DNA of 64,000 nt from Lepidurus packardi (Eukaryota; Arthropoda; Branchiopoda; Notostraca; Triopsidae): contig JAKZAN010000005.1 of NCBI GenBank assembly GCA_023053545.1, positions 682,001-746,000 on the forward strand. The letters are read 5' to 3'. Below are positions 45,852-54,748 of the stretch, one piece after another; within the stretch, counting starts at the first letter, position 1, and each line of letters opens with the position of its first letter. The notes beneath the pieces were generated by a model. The model saw only the letters and a list, made by a program, of their open reading frames with translations. It ran no database searches and was not told the DNA's origin. The position numbers were made by a program, and so were the translations under genes.

Positions 45852-48074
45852 ATGGCTACAGCTTCATTCCAAAACGTTGATCGTGCTATCTGTGAACTTG
45901 AAGCCGACAGTGATCTAGACGATCAATTCGACTTAAATGATCCTGCAACCGTCAAGAGGTTACGTACGGCCTCTAAACGACGCTTAATGGACCTTATCGG
46001 CCGAATTTCGCCCTTGATCAGTGATAGAGGCAGTCGTACAGCCTTAAAGCTTTTAAGAAACCAGCTCGCTACCAATTTAAGTGAATGTTCGGAGTTGAAC
46101 AAGAAATACGTGGAAATTGGTGGCTCTTCGGAATCCACGGCCGATCGATATTATTCGGCATTGGATATAATGGTTTCTGACAGTTTCAAGTCTATTGACG
46201 ACTATCTGAAGATACGTGCTGATGATCCAGCCTCTTCCATCGCCAGTCGTTATGCGTCGTCCCTAGTCTCTGATACATCAAAAGTTTCCTCAGCCGATCA
46301 AACATCGCAAGTCGCTGTTCGTCATCATGACTCACCACCCCATTCGGAGAGCGCCGAGCTCCGCCTTCGCCAACTTCGTACAGCGATAGCAGACGAGGCG
46401 CATCAAAGACAGCTTATACTAAAAGCCCAAGAAACCTTGGAGGACGTGGTGCACATGATGAACGCAAACCGGCAAGATCATGAGCAGCGACGCCAATTGG
46501 AACAGCCTCAAGTGAAATATGAGCCTCGTCACAATCCGATGTGGACCGCCTCGACTCAGGTAGTCGCGGCGCCTTTAGAATCCGGAAGGTCTCCAACATC
46601 GTCGCCCGATGCGTGGATCTATACCGCAAATGCAAACGATACATCCCATATGAAGGGATTTTCGAATGTAGTAAATCATTTGTCTAAAATCCACATCAAA
46701 CGGTTTTCGGGAGATCCTCGAGATTGGCCACTGTTCATTGGTCAATTTAAAAGCTTTGTACATGATGCAGTGCCAAGTGCTGCTCAGCGGATGGCATATC
46801 TCCGAGAGTTGCTTGCAACAAACGTGAGGAAAAGCATCGCCCAAACCTTAATAAACCCGGCAACGTATATTCAGTCGTTACAAGAATTGCAAAGACGTTA
46901 CGGTCACCCGTCACTTATTTCCGAAGCCTGCGTCGACGGTTTGCTTAAGCTTCCCAATGTAAAAGAAGGCGATTTCGTTTCATTACAAACCTTCTTTAGC
47001 GAACTACGCGGGGCAGTCACCAACCTGAGACAAGCCGGGTATGAAGCCGATTTAGCGGCCCCAACTGTCGTACGTCAACTACGTGATAAACTACCTGAGC
47101 ACCTTAGAACTAAGTGGGGTGCACGCGTTTTATTCTTAAATCGCGCCCCAACTTTAATCGACTTCGACGCGTGGTTAGACAATGAAGTTATGTCTGTAGT
47201 CCTTGGACAACCCTCTACAGTACTCGCACAAACGACACACTCAAGCAAAGCAAACCAACGGAAGAAAGGTGCAAAAGGCTTAGAACAACCTCCCACCGTT
47301 CTTGCGACGTCGAACTCTTCCAACGAAACAGCATCACAACCCAACAACTCCCTTCCCGCTTGCAGTATGTGTAATGGGGCACATCATATCGCTCGATGTG
47401 AAAAGTTCAAATCTCTTACCGTCAAACAGCGCGCCGAATACGTCAAAGAAAGTAAGTGTTGCTTCCGGTGCCTTACCTCGGGTCACTTTTCCAAAGAATG
47501 TAGACGCAAATCGATTTGCGGACTCGATGGTTGTAAAGGTCGCCATCATACTCTGCTTCACGGGGCGTCGAGAGTTTACCAACCTAGTACACCCACTGCC
47601 TCCGCTTATAACGTTCTCCCGATTGAAGAAGAAGCTGAAATCACCCATGTGGGAACTACTTCGCAGCAACTTCAACCGGTTATTCTGTCAGTGGTCCCAG
47701 TCACTTTAAAAGCAAATGGGAAATCGTTGGATACCTACGCTCTTTTGGATCCAGGAAGTGAAGTCTCTATTATCCTACAGAGTACCGCCGACTTGCTGTG
47801 TTTAAAGGGTCCGCAAGGTCCTTTACGACTAGGTTCATATCATGGACGTGATCCAACCTTTATGAGCTCGATAGTCAATTTCGAGGTTGCTAGTCGCGAC
47901 AACAAAACCAAAATGTTCGTCGTCGGTGCTGTCACTCTTCCGATACTGAACTGCAGTGTTCGGTCCATCAACTGGCCAAAAGAAAAAGAAACTATGGCCA
48001 CACCTATGCAACCTACCCCTCGTTCCACTCGAAACTTCAAAGGTTACCATTCTGCTTGGGAACGAAGTCGATAA
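45852..48074 (+). CDS. BEL-2 gag-protease
   Basis: 740-codon frame from the first ATG after the leader. Gag: acidic helical N-terminal domain, coiled Gln/His-rich stretch (about residues 165-215), conserved HIKRFSGDPRDWPLFIGQFK (about 277-296). Zinc motifs CSMCNGAHHIARC and CFRCLTSGHFSKEC then CGLDGCKGRHHTLLHG lie at about 503-575. Protease motif ALLDPGSEVSIIL at about 630 has Pro where Ser or Thr is usual. The last 25-30 residues after WPKEKE are out of frame: a one-base insertion in the A-rich run near 47980-47990 shifts pol to the next frame. Confidence 0.9.
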   Translation: MATASFQNVDRAICELEADSDLDDQFDLNDPATVKRLRTASKRRLMDLIGRISPLISDRGSRTALKLLRNQLATNLSECSELNKKYVEIGGSSESTADRYYSALDIMVSDSFKSIDDYLKIRADDPASSIASRYASSLVSDTSKVSSADQTSQVAVRHHDSPPHSESAELRLRQLRTAIADEAHQRQLILKAQETLEDVVHMMNANRQDHEQRRQLEQPQVKYEPRHNPMWTASTQVVAAPLESGRSPTSSPDAWIYTANANDTSHMKGFSNVVNHLSKIHIKRFSGDPRDWPLFIGQFKSFVHDAVPSAAQRMAYLRELLATNVRKSIAQTLINPATYIQSLQELQRRYGHPSLISEACVDGLLKLPNVKEGDFVSLQTFFSELRGAVTNLRQAGYEADLAAPTVVRQLRDKLPEHLRTKWGARVLFLNRAPTLIDFDAWLDNEVMSVVLGQPSTVLAQTTHSSKANQRKKGAKGLEQPPTVLATSNSSNETASQPNNSLPACSMCNGAHHIARCEKFKSLTVKQRAEYVKESKCCFRCLTSGHFSKECRRKSICGLDGCKGRHHTLLHGASRVYQPSTPTASAYNVLPIEEEAEITHVGTTSQQLQPVILSVVPVTLKANGKSLDTYALLDPGSEVSIILQSTADLLCLKGPQGPLRLGSYHGRDPTFMSSIVNFEVASRDNKTKMFVVGAVTLPILNCSVRSINWPKEKETMATPMQPTPRSTRNFKGYHSAWERSR

Positions 48075-50352
48075 CGCACACGACCAAGTTAAAGTCATTA
48101 AAGCTCCCAAAGGAACTATCGCCCCACGGGCTGTATTGACACCTTTCGTATGGTGTGCAACAGGCAAGCTCCCTGATCGAACGTCATTCGGTTCAGTCCG
48201 TCGTGTAAATCTAATTCGTCAACCAGTTTTCGACGAGATCAACGAATTGGTTAAACAGTTTTGGCAAACTGATGGGATCGGTATCAAAACTTCAAATCCC
48301 CCAAAATCTCGAGACGACGAAAGAGCACTTGCCGTTATGGAAGCCACCACGAGAAATGTAGGCAAGCGGTACGAATGTGGCCTTCTCTGGAAAGAGGACC
48401 AACCACAGCTACCAGACAACCGCTCAACCGCCTTACGACGTTTCTTTGCTCTAGAACGTAGGTTCTCAAAAGACCGCAAGTTAGCGCACAAGTACAGGCA
48501 AATCATCGACGAATATGTTAAGCTCAATCACGCGCGGAAGTTAGAGCTAGAGGAAATCCGAGTTTCGAATGGAAAAACGTGGTATCTGCCGCACCATGCA
48601 GTTGTAAATCCGCATAAACCCGATAAACTTCGAGTAGTATTCGACGCTGCTGCAACGCATGGATATTACTCTTTAAACGAAGCATTAATTAAGGGACCTG
48701 ATATACTAACTAGTTTAATTGGAGTCCTTCTTCGATTTCGCCGAAATTTAGTTCCGTTATCTGCGGATATTGAAAAAATGTACCATCAAGTATTGGTTAA
48801 ACCGGATGATCAATCGGCCTTTCGTTTTTTCTGGAGACATCCTAACAGTGATTATGCTCCCCATACATACCAGATGCTCGTTCATGTTTTCGGTGCGATA
48901 TCGTCACCATCCATTTGTCTGTACGCTCTCCACCGTACCGCCGAGGACAACAAATCGAAGTTTCCACGTGTCGCGTCAAAAGTCAAAGAAAATTTCTATG
49001 TCGATAACTTTTTGGATTCTGTTGAAACGGAAACTGAAGCAGTTACGATTTCTCATCAACTGATGGAATTGCTGAAACTCGGTGGCTTCAGATTAACCAA
49101 ATGGGTTTCTTCCTCTCGGCATGTCCTAAATTCCATTCCCCCTTCCGAAAGAAATATCTCGGAGTTGAACATGGATCTAGATCGTTTACCATGCGAAAGA
49201 ACCCTCGGCCTACTATGGGATTGCGAGTCAGATACCTTCATATTCCGGATCAACCTCCCGAAAGAAGCCACAACAAAGAGACAAGTACTTCGTTGCGTAG
49301 CATCCATTTACGACCCCCTTGGTTTTTTAAGCCCGCTAGTTTTCTCTGCAAAAATCTTACTTCAAGACATTTGGAGAGGAGGCTACGACTGGGATGAGTC
49401 TCTCCCGTTCGAAATTCAAACTCGATGGAACAACTGGGCCGGCGAGCTGCAATTGTTGGAGCAGCTTCGCCTATCACGTTGCCTCAGACTTCCTCAATCA
49501 CCAGTCGGATCAGAACTGCACGTATTTTGTGACGCTTCACAATTAGGATTTGGCGCCGTGGCGTATATTAGACACGTTTACGAAAATCGCACCAGTAGCA
49601 TCCATTTCGTTATGTCAAAGACCCGCGTGGCCCCACTGAAACCTATATCAATTCCCAGGCTCGAATTACAGGGCGCTATTATCGGACTTAGACTCGCCGC
49701 ATCCTGTTGCAATGAACTTCGTCTTCCCGCAAGTCAAGTTACGCTCTGGACAGACTCCACTACCGTGCTTCAATGGATTAACTCGTCAACGTGTAGATTC
49801 CAGGTGTTCGTTAGTCATTGCATTGGAGAAATCTTAGAATCAAGTAACTGCCGTCAATGGCGACATATTGTGGGAAAGGAGAATCCTGCTGACGATTGTT
49901 CAAGAGGCTTAACCCCAAAACAATTGCAAATGGACCATCGATGGTTCCAAGGTCCGGCGTTTCTCACAAACACCGATTTATCGTTTAAAGACCAATCGTT
50001 CAAAGAACCACCAAAAGAAGACCCCGAAGTAGTACGAACTGCGTGGACGGGAACCTTAAGCGCGTCAGAAAATTCCTTAACTGGTCTAATGGAAAGATCC
50101 TCCACCCTTCTTCGGCTACAAAGAGTAATAGCTGCAATGCTCCGTTTCGCAAAACGATGCAAAGGCACTAAGATTGAACCAATTTTATCCTTAAATGAAC
50201 TCGACGATGCCTTATGCATTTGCATTCGCTTAATACAAAGGGAAAGTTTCCCAGACGACTTCGAAGCCATAAAAAAGACCGACCACTCGCAAAGAGCTCG
50301 CGTCTCGTACACCTTACTCCATTTTTCGATGCACACGGCATATTACGAGTAG
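47990..50352 (+). CDS. BEL-2 reverse transcriptase and RNase H
   Basis: Open frame continuing the polyprotein after the shift; the apparent Met at 47956 is not a true start. Peptidase_A17-type segment (RYECGLLWKED), then RT: PLSADIEKMYHQVLVKPDD, VFGAISSPSICLY and the catalytic box FYVDNFLDSV. YVDN is again found rather than YVDD. RNase H: ELHVFCDASQLGFGAVAYI, LWTDSTTVLQWINSS and GKENPADDCSRG. About the last 25 residues follow a -1 shift in the A6 run (50271-50276) and are spurious; integrase continues in the other frame. Confidence 0.9.
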
Positions 50353-51092
50353 GTGACCGATTGGAGCATTCTACGCTAAGCTATAATGCTCGTCATCCCA
50401 TCATACTACCTGCCAAACATCGTGTAACCGATCTTATAATCGAAAACGCCCATCGAGAAGTGGGTCACTCTTCAACAGATAGAACGCTCCATCAAACACG
50501 TGATCGTTATTGGATCCTCAGAGGCCGAGCGACAATTAGAAGCGTAATTTGGAGATGTACTATGTGCAAAAAACGCAATGCTAAACCTGCAATGCCTATG
50601 ATGGCCCCTCTACCCGTTTGCCGAATACAACCTTCTAACCCCCCGTTTTCATACACAGGCATAGATTATTTTGGACCCCTCTTCGTGCCAGTCCGTAGAA
50701 GTTCCGAAAAACGGTGGGTGGGCCTCTACACTTGTTTAACCACACGTGCGATCCATATGGAAATAGCGCGCACTCTGGATACCGACTCGTTCCTCATGAG
50801 TTTCCGCCGGTTCATAGCACGAAGAGGAACTCCAGCTGTGTGCTATAGTGATAACGGCACCAATCTTGTATCGGGATATCGAGAGTTGAAAGAAGGTATC
50901 GAAGCCCTAAATACCTCGAAAATAGCCGACGCTACGGCAACTAAGCAAATTGAATGGCACTTTTCCCCGCCTTCCGCCCCACACTTCGGGGGAGCTTGGG
51001 AGCGATTGGTACAATCTGCAAAATCAGCGTTAAAGAAAATACTCGGAACGCGCAGCGTGAATGAAGAAATCTTACATACTGTACTAGTCTAA
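50270..51092 (+). pseudogene. BEL-2 integrase, catalytic part
   Basis: Frame entered after the shift near 50271. Zinc-binding HREVGHSSTDRTLHQTRDRY...CTMCKKR. Catalytic core D, D, E in TGIDYFGPL, CYSDNGTN and GGAWERLVQ. It ends at TAA (51090-51092), where BEL-1 reads Glu, so this is a nonsense change. Confidence 0.88.
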
Positions 51093-51542
51093 ATCGAAGC
51101 ATTATTAAACGGGCGACCGTTGACACACTTAAGTGTCAACCCTGAAGACTTAGAACCGCTTACTCCTAACCATTTTCTATTAGGGAGAGCCCACCCCAAC
51201 CTGCCGCCCGATATTATAAATCCTACTGAAGAAACCTCTAGAAAGAAATGGAGAGCCGCCCAAGCCATCGTAAATCATTTCTGGCAGAGATGGATGAAAG
51301 AATATCTCCCGTACTTAATCGAAAGAAAAAAGTGGTCACGCCCCAATCGCAATCTGCAGAAAGACGACGTCGTCCTAATCGCCGACAGAACGCCTCGTGG
51401 GAATTGGCCCGTAGGCCGGGTAGTCAAGACGATACCCGGACCAGATGGAATCGTAAGAGCAGCTTTAGTAAAGACAAAATCCGGAGAATTCACACGTCCA
51501 GTGGCTAAATTATGTATCCTCGAAACTACAACAGAGGTTTAG
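51093..51542 (+). pseudogene. BEL-2 integrase, C-terminal part
   Basis: Same frame as the preceding segment after the nonsense codon. LTPNHFLLGRAHPNLPPD, KWRAAQAIVNHFWQRWMKEY, then the chromatin-facing C-terminal fold ([20 protein letters not shown]) and natural TAG at 51540-51542. The end is intact, unlike BEL-1. Confidence 0.87.
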
Positions 51543-51555
51543 AGAAGCTAAACCT
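51535..51555 (+). promoter_or_regulatory. Stem-loop across the BEL-2 pol stop codon
   Basis: AGGTTTAG, loop AGAAG, CTAAACCT. The stop TAG is the last three bases of the left arm. It corresponds to the BEL-1 palindrome at 31316-31337. Only 10 bases then separate it from the 3' LTR. Confidence 0.8.
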
Positions 51556-51565
51556 GGGCCGGCTA

Positions 51566-51815
51566 TGTCGCGGACCAGTTCCGCGAAATTCTGGGACATA
51601 CGTCAACGGTTCCGGGAAATACGTCGACGGTACGTTGTGAGTTGGGCGAGGGCAGGGTTGACGAGGGACAAAGGAGGAGCGGAGGGGAGACGCTCTAGAG
51701 ACATCGGAGAGAGTGAATGGATAACTTTGTAATCGGTTTTTTTCTATGTTGTTATTACATTTAATCGGAACATCGAAACTCGTCTCCCTGTCACTAATTC
51801 GTTATATCGGTGACA
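51566..51815 (+). repeat. 3' LTR of BEL-2
   Basis: 250 bp, preceded by CTGGGCCGGCTA as in BEL-1. Followed by the CTTTC duplication and LINE-A sequence. Confidence 0.95.
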
Positions 51816-52048
51816 CTTTCCATTCAGCTTTTTCTTATAACCATCTCATGGCTTGAGGGTTATTGTGGTCGTGCCAGCAGTCGTGTTCTAACATTATGGC
51901 TGAGTGGTCAGATTCATTGTAGTAAAGAGAGTTATCGATTAGTGACAAGTGAGTTGACGAGGAGGCTAGTGGGGTTGCGAAGGTCAGATCTATTGTTGAT
52001 GAGTGTCCACGTTCGTTGAGGAATGTGGGGATGTTCCAAGGGTTTAAC
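51816..52048 (-). pseudogene. LINE-A ORF2, end of the endonuclease
   Basis: Minus-strand piece between BEL-2 and the DNA element. It reads LLNPWNIPTFLNERG then STIDLTF and YYNESDHSAI, matching the LINE-B endonuclease (NERGHKSTIDLTF, YYNESEHKA). A TAA (51835-51837) interrupts it just before the BEL-2 insertion. The 9 bases at 52040-52048 are the DNA-element target duplication. Confidence 0.85.
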
Positions 52049-52809
52049 CACAGTATAGCAGTTTACACAGTATGGTAACAAAGGTATCCTTCCAATGTTA
52101 AAGTTTTCTGACAAATCTCTCGGTCCCAAGAGGATGTGAGGGTACGAAGGCTTATATGGGGGATGGATTCCCAGACTGTGCCATGTAGGCATTCCTAATC
52201 TACTAGAAAAAGGGTTCAAGAAGAGAACAAAACATTCACAAAACGGGTGACTGATGACCTTTCTCTCGGGCATGAGTTTTGGGCTGACGTAGGGTCCTAC
52301 CGGCAACGCGCGCATTTGAAAGTGTTAAGAAAAATGCTAAACTTGCAAAAGTTAGTAACATTTAGGAACAGTTGCAAAGTACCAATGTAATAGATAACTC
52401 GTATATACACATAAATAGTCATAACAACACATATAGACATTAATATACATATGTATTTTATAGTATATGGGGTTAGACCTGTATACTATAAAACACCTAT
52501 GTATGGGTTGCAAAAGAGACTGCCTCCTCGTGGTGCAACCTCGGTAACGCGAAATAGTCTAGAATGTGTATACGTGTTGTTCTTTGACCTAGTTAATTCA
52601 TCTTTTATTTTAAGCTCACATAGTTTAAAGAAATAGATTTAAATTACGCGCTTCGTGACCTTTTTGAACTGCACTGGGAGGTTTGCGAATGTACCCTTTC
52701 GTCTTCTGGCTTTTTAGCTGAATATTACTCTGGGGACCGAGAAGGTCGTCAGAAAACATTAACATTGGAAGATAGCCCTGTTACCATACTGTGTAAACCG
52801 CTATACTTT
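52049..52809. mobile_element. Non-autonomous DNA transposon, 761 bp, in LINE-A
   Basis: Flanked by a perfect 9-bp duplication GGGTTTAAC (52040-52048 and 52810-52818) that splits LINE-A ORF2 at LLNP. Removing the insert and one copy of the duplication joins the endonuclease in frame. The ends are inverted repeats of roughly 80-90 bp: from GTATAGC[A/G]GTTTACACAG at 52053 inwards, against the complement of 52806 inwards, about 85% alike. There is no transposase ORF. A 9-bp duplication would suit a Mutator- or Merlin-type element; superfamily is not settled. Confidence 0.8.
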
Positions 52810-52818
52810 GGGTTTAAC

Positions 52819-53324
52819 AGTGACCAGTTGGAGTTCGTAGCTATAGTGAACAGCTTGTGGCCTGACGAATCCGGTTGTTTGTCTTCCCACATCCAGTGAT
52901 GGACGTTGAAGTCCCCTGATATTACGAAGCGTTGGCTGAATTGTCCGTATTTTGAGGTAATTTCTTCTATAATCTTGTCTATTTCAACCGTATGACGTCT
53001 TTAGATTCCCACAAGGGTAGTAAAGGAAGATGGTGAGTTGCTGATGCGTAAGACAGCGTATAGTTCTTCAACAGCAATGATTGAGACGTTCGGATTATAG
53101 AGGTTCTTCAGGACTATTACGCCTTTATATTCGGTTGCAGGGGAAATTACCGAAAAGCCGTCAATATTTGATGGAGTGATATGAGCTGGCGGTTCAAAGA
53201 CTATTATAGCTGCTGCTTTTAAGTTGTTGGCTTCTTTGGTGAGTTCGATAAGATTCCTGTGATTCTTTCTTATGTTTTGGATGAGGATTTTCGTAGGATT
53301 TATCAAATTTTTGGAATCTTTCAT
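52819..53324 (-). pseudogene. LINE-A ORF2, endonuclease N-terminal part
   Basis: Minus-strand start of ORF2 at ATG 53324-53322, overlapping the ORF1 stop as ATGA. Apurinic-type endonuclease signatures: LIQNIRKNHRNLIELT, IIVFEPPAHITPSNI and, after an in-frame TAA at 53001-53003, VISGDFNVHHWMWEDK. The frame resumes unchanged after the stop. The usual QEP-like catalytic triplet reads FEP here (IEP in LINE-B). Confidence 0.87.
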
Positions 53325-54520
53325 CTAATTGAGTTCACCAGGTCACGTGCGGCGGCGCGTACGTGGCAGCTGTTGGGAAAAGCAGGGTGGTCTCCCCCGC
53401 AATTTGCGCATTTTTGAGTTGGGTTAGTGCAAGTATGTGCGTCATGGTGCTGCGCGCATTTGGCACAGGTTGCTTCTTTCATTTGGCACAGGTTCTTCTT
53501 TTTCATTTGGCACAGGTTGTTTCTCCTTGCAATTCAGCGATATATGGCCGTATTTTTGACACTTGTAGCACTGGGACAGTGGATTGATCTTTTTTTCCTC
53601 TATCTGCACAACGCGGCTGAATGCAAAGACGCAGGCTTTGCTGATAAGCATGTCTTTCTCCTCGGGATTTGAGCAGGAGTATTTGATGGAGCCAAATTTC
53701 TTCTCACTACTAGGGTTGAGCCATGCCATTTTTGAAGTAAGGAAGGAAAAGTTTTCGAAAGAATTTTTGTTGTTGAAATGACTGGCTATTTCGTTGAAGC
53801 TGACGTCCCTGGGAATTTGATGAATGACTACCTCATTATTTGGGTGCCATTTTACTGATATGGTTGGGCCTAGGGAGGGAAGTACCGTCATTTTGAGGAC
53901 TTCTTCTGCTTTTTGCATTTCTTGAGGGTTCTTGAAAACCAAAGCAATATTCCCTTGGATTGCTTTCCTGGACATTAGAGGGTTGATAGGAGACGCAGTT
54001 TTGGGAAATTGCGCTAAGTCTTTGTCAATAGATGCCAATAGATCTTTGCGCTCCCATTTGGTTTGGCGCTTTGACTCATCTTGTTGCTGCAGTACTAGGG
54101 TGGATTCCATATCTGCGCTTGAGCTTGTTTCTTTTTTGGCAGCAGCATTTAAGATGAGTGGGGATTTTTTAGTAACTTTTTTGCGGCGTTTCAATATTGT
54201 AGTCCAGGGTGGGGTTGTAGGAGTATTGTCAGGCTTAGAGAGATCTACACTCTCAAGTTCAGCAATATCGGCGCGAAAGCTGTCTATCTCTTCTCGAGCG
54301 AGTGTTGGCTTAGTCTGAGTTTGAGTCTTGTCTGGCTTGAATGTTGTTAGCTCAGAAATTTGGGTTCAGAGACTTCTTATTTCTGCAATTAGCAAAGGAA
54401 CAAGGGTTGCCAGTGGGGCAAGGACTGCCATCAACGCCGGGGTGTTATCTTGCTTGGTCAGCTTCTTGTAACTCTCATTAAGTTGTACTAAGGCTTCTTT
54501 TATAATCAAAGATTCCTCTA
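53321..54520 (-). pseudogene. LINE-A ORF1, C-terminal part
   Basis: Minus-strand gag-like ORF1 from the Gypsy-3 insertion site to its TGA (53323-53321). A TGA at 54366-54368 interrupts it. It contains an RNA-binding-like region (IHQIPRDVSFNEIASHFN) and CCHC motifs: CYKCQKYGHISLNC, then CAKCAQHHDAHTC and CANCGGDHPAFPNSC. Between the first and second motif a 23-24-bp unit (AACCTGTGCCAAATG plus A/G-rich tail) is repeated, three starts in all, shifting the frame so the last two motifs lie in another frame (53506-53321). Confidence 0.87.
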
Positions 54521-54686
54521 TGTAACATCGTGCTAAGCAGCCAACAGAGGGCAGCACGGGGAATGAGGATGGTAAATACACGGACACAACAGAGAGCAGG
54601 AGTGTGATAAAAAGCTCCCCGATTATCGTCGAGTAAACGACCCATCGGTGTGTTAAATTATTATATTTGAGTAAACAAATATTACA
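54521..54686 (+). repeat. 5' LTR of Gypsy-3
   Basis: 166 bp, TGTAACATCG...AATATTACA. TGGCGACGAGG primer site begins 2 bases downstream (54688). Confidence 0.95.
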
Positions 54687-54748
54687 TTGGCGACGAGGAT
54701 AAACTGGAAGGCCATCAGTCAGGTAAATAACGAGGATTAAATCTGGAC

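Larger units (their letters stand above)
45513..51815 (+). mobile_element. BEL/Pao LTR retrotransposon (BEL-2)
   Basis: 6303-bp element inserted into LINE-A ORF2, with CTTTC duplications at 45508-45512 and 51816-51820. LTRs of 251 and 250 bp differ at about three positions (one a T-run length). It is related to BEL-1 but clearly diverged in protein and with a different U3. Only three coding lesions are seen: a +1 shift near 47980-47990, a -1 shift in the A6 run near 50271-50276, and TAA at 51090-51092. Confidence 0.95.

Noticed and set aside
50050-50360. Programmed -1 frameshift in BEL pol, since both elements change frame by -1 before integrase
   Set aside because: The shift points differ (about 30012 in BEL-1, about 50271 in BEL-2), and no shared slippery site or structure is seen. 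They look like independent one-base lesions.
52040-52818. Reading the DNA element as a TTAA-specific (piggyBac or Kolobok) insertion, because the flanks contain TTAA
   Set aside because: The whole 9-bp GGGTTTAAC is duplicated, and the LINE frame is restored by removing one 9-bp copy. The ends do not match when cut at TTAA.
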